Shown here piece after piece: positions 35,678 to 45,128 of a stretch of 64,000 nt of DNA (position 1 is the first letter of the stretch; each line of letters opens with the position of its first letter). Below the pieces are notes generated by a model. That model made no database searches and was not told where the DNA came from. It saw only the letters and a list, made by a program, of their open reading frames with translations. The DNA is taken from assembly GCA_023150475.1 (NCBI GenBank), contig JAKLKU010000002.1, positions 186,001 to 250,000 on the forward strand, read 5' to 3'. The translations under genes and the position numbers were made by a program. This stretch comes from Planctomycetota bacterium. GTDB taxonomy: Bacteria; Planctomycetota; UBA1135; GCA-002686595.

Positions 35678-36316
35678 TCAGCGCCGGTGCTTCTCGAGCT
35701 CGGCCGCGCACGCGTCGCGCAGCTCGAACAACGCCGCGTGCACGTGCGCCGGCAAGTCGCCGACCAACGCGCGGTCGAGGTCCGCGAGCGCGAGGCTCCA
35801 CTGCGAGCCCGCCATCAACTGCACCGCGCGGCTCGCGTGCAGGATCGCGCCTTCGCCGAGCTCGCCTTCGAGTCGCTCCACGCGCTCGACTTCGATCCAC
35901 GCTCGGCCGAGGAAACACTCGCGCACTTTTCCGGAGAGCCGCAGGCGCTGGTACGGCTTCGCCGCGGCGAACGCGGTCTCGGCGGGCGTCCCGCGGCGCG
36001 CGAAGACGAGCCCGAACGGGTTCTCGAATTCTTCCCGCAACCAAAGCGACTGCTCGTCGGTCCACACCGACAACGCGCGGTAGTCCACGGGCCCGAAACG
36101 CGTCAGGTACGGATTCCACGCGGCCGGAGCCTCGCGGACCTGCACCGTGAACTCGATCGTCTTGCCGAAGAAGGACTCCGGGCTCGCCCGGACGAGCCCG
36201 AGCTCGGTCGCTTGCGCCGGCTCGTCGCCTTGCCCCTGACCGCGCAGCGGCGACCCGACGACCGCGGCGAGCAAGAGACAGACGATCAGGGCCGTCGTGA
36301 CCTGGTGGGCCTTCAT
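35678..36316 (-). CDS. Secreted hypothetical protein
   Basis: A 212-residue protein with a signal peptide (MKAHQVTTALIVCLLLAAVVGSPLRGQ). The mature part contains ASPESFFGKTIEFTVQVREAP, YRALSVWTDEQSLWL and YQRLRLSGKVRECFLGRAWIEVERVE, a mostly beta layout resembling OB-like secreted domains, ending in a helical region. No catalytic motif or named family is recognised. It starts 138 bp from the divergent gene at 36455 and ends 106 bp before the recN start. Confidence 0.75.
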   Translation of the reverse strand: MKAHQVTTALIVCLLLAAVVGSPLRGQGQGDEPAQATELGLVRASPESFFGKTIEFTVQVREAPAAWNPYLTRFGPVDYRALSVWTDEQSLWLREEFENPFGLVFARRGTPAETAFAAAKPYQRLRLSGKVRECFLGRAWIEVERVERLEGELGEGAILHASRAVQLMAGSQWSLALADLDRALVGDLPAHVHAALFELRDACAAELEKHRR

Positions 36317-36454
36317 CCGGGCCCCAGATCGGCGAAAAATCGTCCGGCCTGAAGTGTTCCCTCTCCCGCGGTCGAGCGTTGGAATCGGTCCCGCCCCCGC
36401 GGGCCCCGCCCGGCGGTCCTGCCGAACCGGGCCGTTCCCAGTCGGGTCGCCCCC

Positions 36455-37069
36455 ATGCTCGCCGCCTCCAATCCCTGGGTCCTCCTCTACGTCGCCGCGA
36501 TGTTCGCGTTCGCGGGAGCGATCCTCTGGCGAGTCCGGGTGGTCCAGCAGCGCACCGCGGCGGCTTGGCAGCGTTTCGCGAGTGAGCGCGGCCTGCGTTT
36601 CGTCCGACCCCAGACCGCGTGGTGGCAGGGAAGTCGGTTCCACATCGAAGGCGAGGTCCGCGGAGTCGACTTCCGCATCGAGAAGCACGTCGTCCGCCGC
36701 GGCAAGAACACGCAGCTCTACACGCTGCTCACCGCGCGCGGCGTCGAGCGCACGTCGTCCGAGCTGAAGGTCGTGCCCAACGATCTCGGGGCGAAGATCA
36801 CGGGCTTCTTCGGCGTGAAAGGCACGCCGCTCGGCGATGCCGAGTTCGACCAGCGCTTCGTCGTGCGCGGCGGCGGCGCCGAACGGCCCAGCGACGTGCT
36901 CCACGAAGCGCTGCGCGCGAAGCTCGGCGAGTTCGAGCCCTTCACGGAGTTAGTGCTGCACCACGATCGGCTGACGCTGCGTTGGTTGAAGCTCGAGCCG
37001 AACCCGGAGAAGCTGCAACGCGCGATCGAGCTCGCCGTGCTCGCGTTCCTGCCGCCGCGCGCGCCTTAG
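36455..37069 (+). CDS. Hypothetical single-pass membrane protein
   Basis: A 204-residue protein with one N-terminal transmembrane helix (WVLLYVAAMFAFAGAILW). A cytoplasmic-type soluble domain follows, beginning RTAAAWQRFASERGLRF and continuing with GEVRGVDFRIEKHVVRRGKNTQLYTLL. The pattern resembles DUF3137-like proteins that pair a membrane anchor with a compact alpha/beta domain, but this is weak. It converges with the gene ending at 37099. Confidence 0.72.
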   Translation: MLAASNPWVLLYVAAMFAFAGAILWRVRVVQQRTAAAWQRFASERGLRFVRPQTAWWQGSRFHIEGEVRGVDFRIEKHVVRRGKNTQLYTLLTARGVERTSSELKVVPNDLGAKITGFFGVKGTPLGDAEFDQRFVVRGGGAERPSDVLHEALRAKLGEFEPFTELVLHHDRLTLRWLKLEPNPEKLQRAIELAVLAFLPPRAP

Positions 37070-37098
37070 GGGCTCGGCGGGCGCGACCGGCGAGACGA

Positions 37099-37704
37099 CT
37101 ACGCGTCGAGCACGGGCTCGTTGCGATAGCCGTAGCGCAGCGTCACTCGGTAGTGGCCCAAGTTCTTCGAGCGCTCGAACTGCAGGTCGCGGCTGAAGCT
37201 CAGCGTGTTGTCGCTCTCGAAGCGCAAGAGGAAATCGATCGGGAGGAAGACTTCGTCGTTGCGTCCCCGCGTCGACGCGGCCTCGAGGTCGCGCGTGAGC
37301 GGCAAGATCGTCTTGTAGAACGCCGTGAACGACACGCAGTCGCGCGGGAAGCCCGACTGCGCGAGCTCGAGGCCGCGCGCGTGGAAGTCGTCGAAGAACT
37401 TCGCGTCGAGCGCGGCCGCCGCGTCGCGCACTCCGCCGCCGTCCTGCTCGATCAACCAGCCGTACAAGAGCACGTCGAGTCCGTCGTTCTCGAGGTCGAC
37501 CTGATGCAGCAGCATCGGCAACGGACTCGTCGTGCGCACGTCGCCCGAGCCGTACGAACCGAGGCTTCGATAGCCAGTGGCGAACGGCTGCCCCTTGCGA
37601 CTGACGCCGTAGCCGATGAAGTTCATCTCGTCCTTGCCCCACTCGCCGACGGCTTCGTTGAGGCACTGGACCCGAGTCATCGAAAGCGTGAAACGGAAGC
37701 TCAT
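37099..37704 (-). CDS. Hypothetical protein with WGxDE motif
   Basis: A 201-residue protein of unknown function. It begins MSFRFTLSMTRVQCLNEAVGEWGKDEMNFIGYGV; the Cys...Glu-x-x-x-Glu-Trp-Gly-x-Asp-Glu pattern recurs in uncharacterised bacterial proteins and may bind metal. No signal peptide or membrane helix is seen. It lies 31 bp downstream of nagA in the rsmD-nagA operon. GAAAGGCAGC precedes the ATG at 37704. Confidence 0.72.
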   Translation of the reverse strand: MSFRFTLSMTRVQCLNEAVGEWGKDEMNFIGYGVSRKGQPFATGYRSLGSYGSGDVRTTSPLPMLLHQVDLENDGLDVLLYGWLIEQDGGGVRDAAAALDAKFFDDFHARGLELAQSGFPRDCVSFTAFYKTILPLTRDLEAASTRGRNDEVFLPIDFLLRFESDNTLSFSRDLQFERSKNLGHYRVTLRYGYRNEPVLDA

Positions 37705-37735
37705 GGCTGCTGCCTTTCGTGGGGAACCTCGACGC

Positions 37736-38908
37736 TCAGCGGAGCAGTGACTCGCCACCGACGAACACGTCGCGCAGCTCGAGCGTCCTCGGATCGAGCA
37801 CCAACACGTCGGCCCGCGCGCCGACCGCGAGCGCGCCGAGCTTTCTCTCGAGCCCGAGCGCTCGCGCCGGCGTGGTCGCCGCCATCGTCAACGCGTCCTC
37901 GATCGAACACACGCCGCGCGCGACGAGCCGTTGCACCATTTCGAGCTGCGACATCGCCGAACCGGCGAGCTTGCGTTCGCCGTGCGCAGCGTGACTCGGA
38001 TAGTACGCCGTGCCGCAGTCGATCACGTGCGAACGCCCGTGGCTCTCGAAGCGCTCGCAGCCGGTGCCGGCGCCTTGCAGCGCGTCGCTGACGAGGCACA
38101 ACCCCGCCGGCCCGCGCGCGGCGAGCGCGAGCTCGAACGCGTCCGCGCCGACGTGCACGAGATCGCCGATGATCTCGGCAAAGAGCGCGTCTTTCGACAG
38201 CGCGAAACCCGCGAGCCCGATCTCGCGGTGGTGCACCGGCCCCATCGCGTTGAAGAGGTGCGTCGCACCGTTCGCGCCGGCGCGCGCGGCGGCGCGAGCT
38301 TCCGCGGCGGTCGCTTGGCTGTGGCCGAGCGAGACACGCACGTTCGAGCGGACGAGCTCGCGAACGAGTTCCGGCCCTCCGGCAAGCTCACACGCGAGCG
38401 TCATCGTGCGCACGCCGCGCCCCGCACCGCTCGCGGGCCCGAGGATCGCGCGCAGACCTTCGACCGACGGCGTCGCAAGGTCGCCGGGCGGCAACGCGCC
38501 GGCGCGCTCTGGGTTCACGAACGGACCTTCGAGGTGCAAGCCGACCACACGGGCGCCGCGCATTACGCCTGCGTTGGCAGAGCTCGCCGCGCTCCACACG
38601 CGCTCGCAATCGGCGCCGAGTTTCGTCGGCTCGCCGGGGAAGAGCGTCGGCTGGAACGCCGTCGTGCCCGCGCGCGCGAGCGCTCGCGCCATGCCCGCGA
38701 GGTCGTCGAGCGGATCGAATCCGCCGAACCCGTGGATGTGCAGGTCGACGAAACCGGGCGCGACGAGCGGCAGGTCGGGATTCGCGACGCCGAGCTCGCC
38801 GAGCTGGATCTCGACGATGCGTCCGTGCGCGAACTCGAGCCGTCCGGAGACGAACCGGCCGCCGACGAAGAGCTTGCCGAGCAGCGCGTTCGTTGCGCCG
38901 TGATTCAT
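37736..38908 (-). CDS. nagA: N-acetylglucosamine-6-phosphate deacetylase
   Basis: It removes acetate from GlcNAc-6-phosphate in amino-sugar and cell-wall recycling. The 390 residues show the amidohydrolase metal motif DLHIHGFGG, then HLEGPFVNPERAGA, SLGHSQAT, GATHLFNAMGPVHHRE, the catalytic Asp in LVSDA, and the C-terminal ALGLERKLGALAVGARADVLVLD. Its start overlaps the rsmD stop (ATGA, 38905-38908). No nagB or PTS genes are nearby, so it probably feeds a recycling rather than uptake route. Confidence 0.95.
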   Translation of the reverse strand: MNHGATNALLGKLFVGGRFVSGRLEFAHGRIVEIQLGELGVANPDLPLVAPGFVDLHIHGFGGFDPLDDLAGMARALARAGTTAFQPTLFPGEPTKLGADCERVWSAASSANAGVMRGARVVGLHLEGPFVNPERAGALPPGDLATPSVEGLRAILGPASGAGRGVRTMTLACELAGGPELVRELVRSNVRVSLGHSQATAAEARAAARAGANGATHLFNAMGPVHHREIGLAGFALSKDALFAEIIGDLVHVGADAFELALAARGPAGLCLVSDALQGAGTGCERFESHGRSHVIDCGTAYYPSHAAHGERKLAGSAMSQLEMVQRLVARGVCSIEDALTMAATTPARALGLERKLGALAVGARADVLVLDPRTLELRDVFVGGESLLR

Positions 38909-39501
38909 GCGTCCCTCCGAGTCCGCGCCGCCAGGATCCACACGTCGTTGGTGCCCCACGTGCGGCGTTCGGCGGCGATCGCCGGCGCGAAATCGGTCTC
39001 GCGCAGGAGCCCGCGCGGCACGTGCACGACGAGCCGACCGAGCGGCTCGAGGTGCGCACCGACCAACGTGCCGAGCGCCGCGAGCACTTCCGGCCGCGTC
39101 CGCGCGTCCTGCATCAACGGATACGGCGGATCGCAGAAGATCAGGTCCCACTTCGCGCTGCCGCCGACGAGCTCGCCGCCTTGCCACGCGCGTGCGGAAA
39201 GTGCGTCGGCGTTCGAGAGCTCGACGGAACCGTCGAGCCCGAGCTCGCGCACGTTCTCGGCGAGCAGCGCAAGCGTCGGAGCGTGGCGTTCGACCATCCG
39301 CGCGACCTTCGCGCCGCGCGAAAGCGCTTCGAGCCCGAGCGAGCCCGACCCTGCGAACAGGTCGAGCACCTTCGCGTCTTCGATCCAGTCGCGCAGCGTC
39401 GAGAACAACGCTTCGCGCACGCGATCGAGCATCGGCCGCGTGCCGAGCCCCTCCGGCGCGCGGATCCGTCTGCCGCGATGCTCTCCGGCGATGATGCGCA
39501 C
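38905..39501 (-). CDS. rsmD: 16S rRNA (guanine-966-N2)-methyltransferase RsmD
   Basis: It methylates G966 of 16S rRNA. The 198 residues begin at a GTG codon with the conserved opening RIIAGEHRGRRIRAPEG, followed by RPMLDRVREALFSTL, SAM motif VLDLFAGSGSLGLEALSRGA and catalytic motif DPPYPL. The GTG start at 39501 is set by that conserved N-terminus. It is the first gene of the rsmD-nagA operon and divergent from pdxJ, 141 bp away. Confidence 0.95.
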   Translation of the reverse strand: MRIIAGEHRGRRIRAPEGLGTRPMLDRVREALFSTLRDWIEDAKVLDLFAGSGSLGLEALSRGAKVARMVERHAPTLALLAENVRELGLDGSVELSNADALSARAWQGGELVGGSAKWDLIFCDPPYPLMQDARTRPEVLAALGTLVGAHLEPLGRLVVHVPRGLLRETDFAPAIAAERRTWGTNDVWILAARTRRDA

Positions 39502-39642
39502 GGTTCCAAGGTACGCGAAGCTCGCGGGCCGCTCCATCGGCCAGCGGCGCGCGCGCTCGAGCGGAACTTCGTTCCCGGAGGCGACGTTTCGGAGCTCGAG
39601 CGCTGGCGTCGCGACCCGCAGAGCTACAATCCGGCCGCCCCG

Positions 39643-40362
39643 ATGGTCCGCCTGCACGTCAACGTCGATCACGTCGCGACCGTCCGGCAAGCGCGGCGAG
39701 GCGAGAACCCCGACCCGGTCGCGTGGGCGCTGCTCGCCGAACAAGCCGGCGCGCACGGCATCACCTGCCACCTGCGCAAGGACCGCCGGCACATCCAGGA
39801 CGACGATCTGAAGCGCCTGATGAAGAAGGTGCGCACGCTCGTCAACCTCGAGTCGAGCCTCGATCCCGAGATGGTGCGCATCGCGCTCGCGAGCAAGGCG
39901 CGGTGCATCTGTCTGGTGCCCGAGAATCGCCAGGAGATCACCACCGAAGGCGGACTCGACGTCGCCGCCGAGCGCAAGGCGCTCGCGAAGGTCCTGCCGC
40001 TCTTCGCGCGCAAGAACCAAGTCGTCAGCCTCTTCGTCGATCCGGATCCGAAGCAGCTCGCGATCGCCGCCGACCTCGGCGCGCCGTTCGTCGAGTTGCA
40101 CACCGGTTCGTACGCGAATGCAAAGGGCAAGGCTCGCGAGCGCGAGCTCGCGCGGCTCCAGAAGGCCTGCGAGTTCGCTTACGACAAGGGTCTGCGCGTC
40201 AACGCCGGGCACGGGCTCGACTACGTCAACGTCGCGGCCGTCGCGCAGTTGCCGCACGTCGAGGAACTGAACATCGGACACGCGATCGTGTCCCACGCTC
40301 TGACGGTCGGCGTGCATCTCGCCGTGAGGCAGATGCTCGCGCAGATGGGAGTCGCCAAATGA
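39643..40362 (+). CDS. pdxJ: Pyridoxine 5'-phosphate synthase PdxJ
   Basis: It condenses 1-deoxyxylulose-5-phosphate with 3-amino-2-oxopropyl phosphate in vitamin B6 synthesis. The 239 residues open with the family signature LHVNVDHVATVRQARRG, followed by GITCHLRKDRRHI, CLVPENRQEITTEGG, FVELHTGSYA and LRVNAGHGLDYVN near the C-terminus. The fold is a TIM barrel and the length is normal. The stop overlaps the dapA start (ATGA, 40359-40362), so the two genes are coupled. Confidence 0.97.
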   Translation: MVRLHVNVDHVATVRQARRGENPDPVAWALLAEQAGAHGITCHLRKDRRHIQDDDLKRLMKKVRTLVNLESSLDPEMVRIALASKARCICLVPENRQEITTEGGLDVAAERKALAKVLPLFARKNQVVSLFVDPDPKQLAIAADLGAPFVELHTGSYANAKGKARERELARLQKACEFAYDKGLRVNAGHGLDYVNVAAVAQLPHVEELNIGHAIVSHALTVGVHLAVRQMLAQMGVAK

Positions 40363-41237
40363 ACACGCCGTTCCGAGGCAGCTTCGTCGCTCTCCCGACG
40401 CCGTTCCGCGACGGCGAAGTCGACTTCGACGCGCTCGACCGCGTGGTCGAGTTCCATGTCGAGAAGAGCGACGGCGTCGTCGTCTGCGGCACGTCCGGCG
40501 AAAGCGCGACGCTCTCCGACTACGAACGTCGCAGCGTCATCGAAGCCGTCATCGAGCGCGTCGACGGGCGTTTCCCGGTGATCGCCGGCGTCGGCACCAA
40601 CGCGACTCGTTCGACGATCGAGCTCGCCGGCTTCGCGCAAGCCGCCGGCGCCGATGGTCTGCTCGTCGTCACGCCGTACTACAACAAGCCGACGCAGAAG
40701 GGCCTCTTCGCGCATTACGCGGAACTCGCCGAGTCGGTCGAGACGCCGATCGTGCTCTACAACGTGCCGAGCCGCACCGGCGTCGACCTGAAGCCCGACA
40801 CGGTCGCCGAGCTGCGTCGCGAGTACTCGAACATCGTCGCTCTGAAGGAAGCGACGGGTTCGGTCGGCCGCGCGCAAGAGATCCTCGCGAAGACCGACAT
40901 CGCGTTGCTCGCGGGCGAAGACGCGCTGATCGCGGAGTTCGTCGCGCTGGGCGGCGTCGGCGTGATCGGCGTCGTCAACAACGTGGCGCCGCGCGAGGTC
41001 GCAGAGCTCTGCCGCGTCGCGCGCCCCGGCGGCGACGCCGCGCGCACCGCCGAGCTCGTGCATTTCCTCGCGCCGCTCTGCCGCGACCTCTTCATCGAGA
41101 CCAACCCGGTGCCGCTGAAGACGGCGCTCGCAGCGATGAAGCTCTGCTCGCCCGAAGTCCGCCTGCCTCTCGTCGCACTCGAACCCGAGAACCGCGACCG
41201 CCTGCTCGCCACCCTGCGGGAAGCGAGCCTCGTCTAG
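40359..41237 (+). CDS. dapA: 4-hydroxy-tetrahydrodipicolinate synthase DapA
   Basis: It condenses pyruvate with aspartate semialdehyde in lysine and diaminopimelate synthesis. The 292-residue protein has GTSGESATL, VVTPYYNKPTQKGLFAHY, YNVPSRTG with Tyr134, and Schiff-base Lys163 in VALKEATGSV. Length and order are standard. It is the second gene of the pdxJ-dapA operon. The glycosyltransferase-like gene converges with only 3 bp between the stops. Confidence 0.97.
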   Translation: MNTPFRGSFVALPTPFRDGEVDFDALDRVVEFHVEKSDGVVVCGTSGESATLSDYERRSVIEAVIERVDGRFPVIAGVGTNATRSTIELAGFAQAAGADGLLVVTPYYNKPTQKGLFAHYAELAESVETPIVLYNVPSRTGVDLKPDTVAELRREYSNIVALKEATGSVGRAQEILAKTDIALLAGEDALIAEFVALGGVGVIGVVNNVAPREVAELCRVARPGGDAARTAELVHFLAPLCRDLFIETNPVPLKTALAAMKLCSPEVRLPLVALEPENRDRLLATLREASLV

Positions 41238-41240
41238 CCG

Positions 41241-42782
41241 TCACCGCCGGACGCGGAAGAGGAAGCCGCCGGCGATGCGCCGGGGCGCGCCGAAGCGGAC
41301 GGCGAGCAGTGGGAAGAGCTGCATGCCGACGCCGTCGAACGACGGCAGCAGGACGTAGTCGAGCGCGTGTTTCGCGACCAGCTCGTCGAGCTTCGACGAA
41401 TCGCGTTCGCGCGACCACGCGACGTAGAGCGACCACACCGGCCGGTCCAGGTACAGCGACAGGTGCCAGCCGAACGGGGCGCCGAGCCGTGCGTCGACCG
41501 CTCCGTCGCGCTCGAGCGCCTCGTCGACGGCCGCGCAGAACCGCGCGTGCCGCTCGTGCTGGGCCTCGATCTGCGCGCGGTGCCCGTACGGATCCGGCCC
41601 GGACACGGCGATCGCGGCGAGACCGACGACGAGCAGGCCGCTACGAACGAGCTCCGGCGCACGAGCGAGCCACGCGTACACGGCGTCGCTGGCCCCGACG
41701 AGCGCGAGCACCCAGATCGGCAGCACCAAGCGCTCGTGGAAGCCGAAGTAGACCGCGACGATCGCCGCGTACCCGACGAGGTAGATCTCGGCCGCCCGGC
41801 GCCGACGGAGGAGCGTCACGCACGCGAGTCCGAGCAACACGCCGCCGAGGACCCTCGCACCGAGCGACGCCGCGTCGCTCGCCATCGCCGTGCCGACGAG
41901 CGAGAGTACCTGGTCGACGCGCTCCGGCACCTGCGCGAGCAAGTCGCTCCACGTGGCCAGCGGCGAGTTCGGATCCGACGGATCGACGTGACCTATGCCG
42001 ATCGCGTACGAAGCGATGCGCGTCTGCTCGACTTGTCCGCGCGGCGCGAAATGCGCGTCGCGCAGGCTCCAAGGCAAGATCACGCACGCCGGCACGAGCA
42101 CCAACGGCGCGAGGCGTCGCCGTGCGAAGGCGAGCCAAGGCTCGCCGCCGGTGAGCGCTCGCGTCGCGACGCGCTCGAGCACGAGCGCCGGCACGAGCAG
42201 CAACGCCGCCGTGCGCAAGTACGCCGAAACGCCGAGGGCGAGGCCGAGCACGAGTTCGCGGCGCGCCGACCCGCGCTCCGTCCAACGCGCGAGCAACAAC
42301 GCACCGAACATCGTCGCGAGGCCGGGCACGTCGGTCATCGCGCGGTTGCAGAAGTCCTGGAAGAACCCGTTCCAGAAGACGCAGAGCGCCAGAGCAGCGC
42401 CGACCCACTCGCCGACGAAACGCACGCTCCACGCGAAGAGCAGCGCGACCGTCGCGACGCCGAAGAGGCTGACGACGAGGTTGATCGCCGCGAAATCGAA
42501 ACCGCGCGTCGCGACGAGCGGCGCGAGCAGCGCCGACATGCCCGGCGGCCGGATCACGAACGGCTCACCGAGGTAGCTGTAGCCTTCGCCGGCGACCAAC
42601 GACTTCGCGCAAGCGAGGTACATCGCCGCGTCGCGCGCGCCGGGCATCGCCGGATGCCACGGATTGACGAGCCACGGCAGCGACGCGAGCAGGCCGAGGA
42701 CCAGGACGACGAGCACGACGCTCGTGCGCCGGGTCCAGAGTCGTGTGCCGGAGCCCGGCGCTTCGCGGAACGACAGCGTCAT
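41241..42782 (-). CDS. Integral membrane glycosyltransferase-like protein (GT39/ArnT type)
   Basis: A 513-residue protein with about ten hydrophobic segments. After the first (VVLVVLVLGLLASLPWL) comes an acidic loop with PGARDAAMYLACAKSLVAGEGYSYLGEP, the place where polyprenyl-phosphate-sugar glycosyltransferases of the PMT/ArnT fold carry the catalytic acid. The C-terminal soluble part (AVDEALERDGAVDARLG) is outside the membrane. It may move a sugar from a lipid carrier to a surface polymer or protein; the acceptor is unknown. The ATG at 42782 begins MTLSFREAPG. Confidence 0.85.
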   Translation of the reverse strand: MTLSFREAPGSGTRLWTRRTSVVLVVLVLGLLASLPWLVNPWHPAMPGARDAAMYLACAKSLVAGEGYSYLGEPFVIRPPGMSALLAPLVATRGFDFAAINLVVSLFGVATVALLFAWSVRFVGEWVGAALALCVFWNGFFQDFCNRAMTDVPGLATMFGALLLARWTERGSARRELVLGLALGVSAYLRTAALLLVPALVLERVATRALTGGEPWLAFARRRLAPLVLVPACVILPWSLRDAHFAPRGQVEQTRIASYAIGIGHVDPSDPNSPLATWSDLLAQVPERVDQVLSLVGTAMASDAASLGARVLGGVLLGLACVTLLRRRRAAEIYLVGYAAIVAVYFGFHERLVLPIWVLALVGASDAVYAWLARAPELVRSGLLVVGLAAIAVSGPDPYGHRAQIEAQHERHARFCAAVDEALERDGAVDARLGAPFGWHLSLYLDRPVWSLYVAWSRERDSSKLDELVAKHALDYVLLPSFDGVGMQLFPLLAVRFGAPRRIAGGFLFRVRR

Positions 42783-43024
42783 CGGCTCCCCGCCGCTCGT
42801 ACGTCGGTCGCGGCAGCGCCCGGGGCTCGCTTTGCGGGCCGGCGCGGAGCTCTGCAAACCGCTCGGACGGCGTCGAGACCGCCGGGGCCACCCTCGGGGC
42901 ACCCGCGGCGCGCGGCGCGATCGGCGCCGTTCACACCGAGGCGGAGTTCGTGCGGACGCGACATGCGAGCGGCCGAGCTTCCGTGCCGAGCGGTGTTCAC
43001 GCAAGTCGCAGGCCCGGTTCGGGA

Positions 43025-43489
43025 ATGTCGCGCCGTCACCCGCGTAAGGGGCGGCTCTCGACCGTGGACACCCAAGCTCGAAATCGCGCGGTGCTCGTCA
43101 TCACGCTCTCGATCCTCGCCGTCGGCGCGCTCGCGCTGCTCGCGGTGAGCTTCGCGTACACGCCCGAGACGATCGTCGACGGCGGGCCGCTCGCGAGCCT
43201 GCGTGTCGCGCCGTGCCCGGGTTGCGCGTTGTGCGGCATGTCGCGCGCGTTCTGCGCGGCGAGCCACCTGCGGCTCGACGAAGCGTTCGCCTTCAACCCG
43301 CTCGTCGCCGTGATCTACCCGTTGGTGTGGGCGCTGGCGATCGGCGGGCCGTGGCTCGCGTGGTCGCGCTGGAAGAGCCGCCCGCAGCTCGAGCGAGTCG
43401 AAGTCGCGCGAACGGCGGAACGGGCGACGCTCGCCGTTGGAGGCGCAGGGAGTTGCCCGACGCTCGCGGGAACGCGAGCAAGGAGTTGA
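43025..43489 (+). CDS. DUF2752-family membrane protein
   Basis: About 154 residues with three hydrophobic helices. The central Cys-rich loop CPGCALCGMSRAFCAASHLRLDEAFAFNPLV matches DUF2752, a family of unknown function with a conserved C-P-x-C-G-x-T/S-R stretch. The start is uncertain: ATG at 43025 is listed, but GTG at 43064 follows an AAGGGG ribosome-like site. The next small membrane gene begins 3 bp after the stop, so they are cotranscribed. Confidence 0.82.
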   Translation: MSRRHPRKGRLSTVDTQARNRAVLVITLSILAVGALALLAVSFAYTPETIVDGGPLASLRVAPCPGCALCGMSRAFCAASHLRLDEAFAFNPLVAVIYPLVWALAIGGPWLAWSRWKSRPQLERVEVARTAERATLAVGGAGSCPTLAGTRARS

Positions 43490-43492
43490 ACG

Positions 43493-43762
43493 ATGCTTTC
43501 CACCGCTTCGCTGGTGTTGTTCCTCTTCTCCGCGCTCTTCACGCTGCTCGGGTTCCCGTGCTGCCTCGGTTGCCTGAACTGGATCGCGGCGCCGCTGTGC
43601 CTCGCGACGGCGATCGTCGGCTTCGTCGGACTGATGTTCGACCGCGATCCGACGACGCGCGAAGGTCGCGCGACGAACACGCACTTGATGGCGTTGGTCG
43701 GCGGCCTCGTGCTGCTCTCGATCTCGGTCGGCCGCTGCTTCATGGGCGGCGGCGTGGTCTGA
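43493..43762 (+). CDS. Small hypothetical membrane protein
   Basis: An 89-residue protein with two hydrophobic segments separated by a charged hairpin (MFDRDPTTREGRATNTH). A Cys cluster lies in the first segment (LGFPCCLGCLNW). AAGGAG lies 7 bp before the ATG. Placement 3 bp after the DUF2752 gene suggests the two products work together in the membrane. No family is named. Confidence 0.8.
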   Translation: MLSTASLVLFLFSALFTLLGFPCCLGCLNWIAAPLCLATAIVGFVGLMFDRDPTTREGRATNTHLMALVGGLVLLSISVGRCFMGGGVV

Positions 43763-43802
43763 GGGAGCGCGGCGCGCGAAGTCGCGCGAATCAGGCCGGG
43801 CG

Positions 43803-45128
43803 CTAAGGCGCGAAGGTGACGGCGGCGGCGGTCGAGAAATTGAAACCGCTGCCGCCGGGTCCTTGCGGATCGCGCGTCCACGCTTGGAAGTAGCTCGTCG
43901 CGCCGGCGACGAACGGCAACGACGAGCCCTGCGCGGCCGCGAAGTCGAGCACGAAGTCGAGCCTGCCGCTCGCGCCGATCACGCCCGACGCCACGCGGCG
44001 CACCGGCGAACGCGCGACGAGCAGATACCCGTCGCCGAACGGCTTCTGCGTCGCCGCCGTGCCTTGGAAGAGCAGCGCGGGTTCGCCAGGAGGCGCCGCG
44101 TGCAGCTCGAGCGTCAGATCGGCGAGCGCGAGGCTCGACGAACCGCGCGCGACCAACGTCGCGCCGGGACCGAACGAGTTCGGCGCGAGCGGGCCGTACA
44201 CCGCCGCATCCGGTCGGAACGCGAGGAACGTCGGGAAGTCGCTGCCGCCCGCGCCGGGCGCGACGAAGACGTCGACGAACGCGCCGGTCGCCGCGTCGTA
44301 GCGCAGCACGCTGTCGGTGTTGCCACTCGCGACGTAGAGCTTGCCGTCGGGACCGAACGTGAGGCCGGTCGGAGCGTCGAGCCCGCCGGTCTCGTTCGCC
44401 GGCGTCAGCGGGTCGTCGATGACGAGCGCCTTGACGAACGCTCCGGTCGTCACGTCGAAGACGAGCACACGATCGTTGCCTTCGCTCGTGACGTAGATCC
44501 AACCGTTCGGCCCGAACGCGACCGTGCGCGGCCGGGAAAGCCCGCTGCCCGCGGCGAGCGGGAAGTTGCCGAGGTACGAGCCGTCGACGAGCGAGTAGCG
44601 CTTCACTTGGTTCGTCCAGAAGCTCGGCACGTAGAGATTGCCGTCCGGACCGATCGTCATGCCGGCGTCGGGGCCGTTGAGTTGGCCGAGGTTCGGAGTG
44701 ACGAGCACGCGCACGAACGCACCGGTGCGGCCGTCGTACTCGAAGATCGCGTCGAGCGCGAAGCTCGCGACGAACGCGTGGTCGTCGGGGCCGAACACGA
44801 TCGCGCTCGGTTCGTCGAGGCCGCCGGTCTCGTCCTGCGGCGTCGCCAGATCGTCGAACACGAAGGCACCGAGGTGCGCGCCGCTGGCGGCATCGAAGCG
44901 CTCGATCGAGTCCGTGAGCTCGCTCGCGACGTAGAGCGCGCCGTCGGGGCCGAGCGCGAGGCCGAGCACGCCGTCCTGGCCGGCGGCGGCGAAATTCGCG
45001 AGCCACGCGCCGCTCTGCGCGTCGTGGCGCGCGATCGAGTCGGATGCGTACGCCGCGACCAAGAGTTGGTCGCCGAAAGCGAGCGGAGCGAAGCACGACG
45101 GGGCGCAGAGAGTCAGGCCGAGCAACAT
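43803..45128 (-). CDS. Secreted NHL/six-bladed beta-propeller protein
   Basis: A 441-residue exported protein with a signal peptide (MLLGLTLCAPSCFAPLAFG). Residues 25-325 form propeller blades with repeated GPDGxLYVAS motifs (LGPDGALYVAS, GPDDHAFVAS, GPDGNLYVPS, GPNGWIYVTS, GPDGKLYVAS), as in NHL or SMP-30-like folds. The last 100 residues (LLFQGTAATQKPFGDGYL to ATSYFQAWTRDPQGPGGSGFNF) match the ending of the subtilase at 3945, likely a shared surface-targeting domain. The ligand is unknown. The AraC gene starts its own unit 205 bp upstream. Confidence 0.88.
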   Translation of the reverse strand: MLLGLTLCAPSCFAPLAFGDQLLVAAYASDSIARHDAQSGAWLANFAAAGQDGVLGLALGPDGALYVASELTDSIERFDAASGAHLGAFVFDDLATPQDETGGLDEPSAIVFGPDDHAFVASFALDAIFEYDGRTGAFVRVLVTPNLGQLNGPDAGMTIGPDGNLYVPSFWTNQVKRYSLVDGSYLGNFPLAAGSGLSRPRTVAFGPNGWIYVTSEGNDRVLVFDVTTGAFVKALVIDDPLTPANETGGLDAPTGLTFGPDGKLYVASGNTDSVLRYDAATGAFVDVFVAPGAGGSDFPTFLAFRPDAAVYGPLAPNSFGPGATLVARGSSSLALADLTLELHAAPPGEPALLFQGTAATQKPFGDGYLLVARSPVRRVASGVIGASGRLDFVLDFAAAQGSSLPFVAGATSYFQAWTRDPQGPGGSGFNFSTAAAVTFAP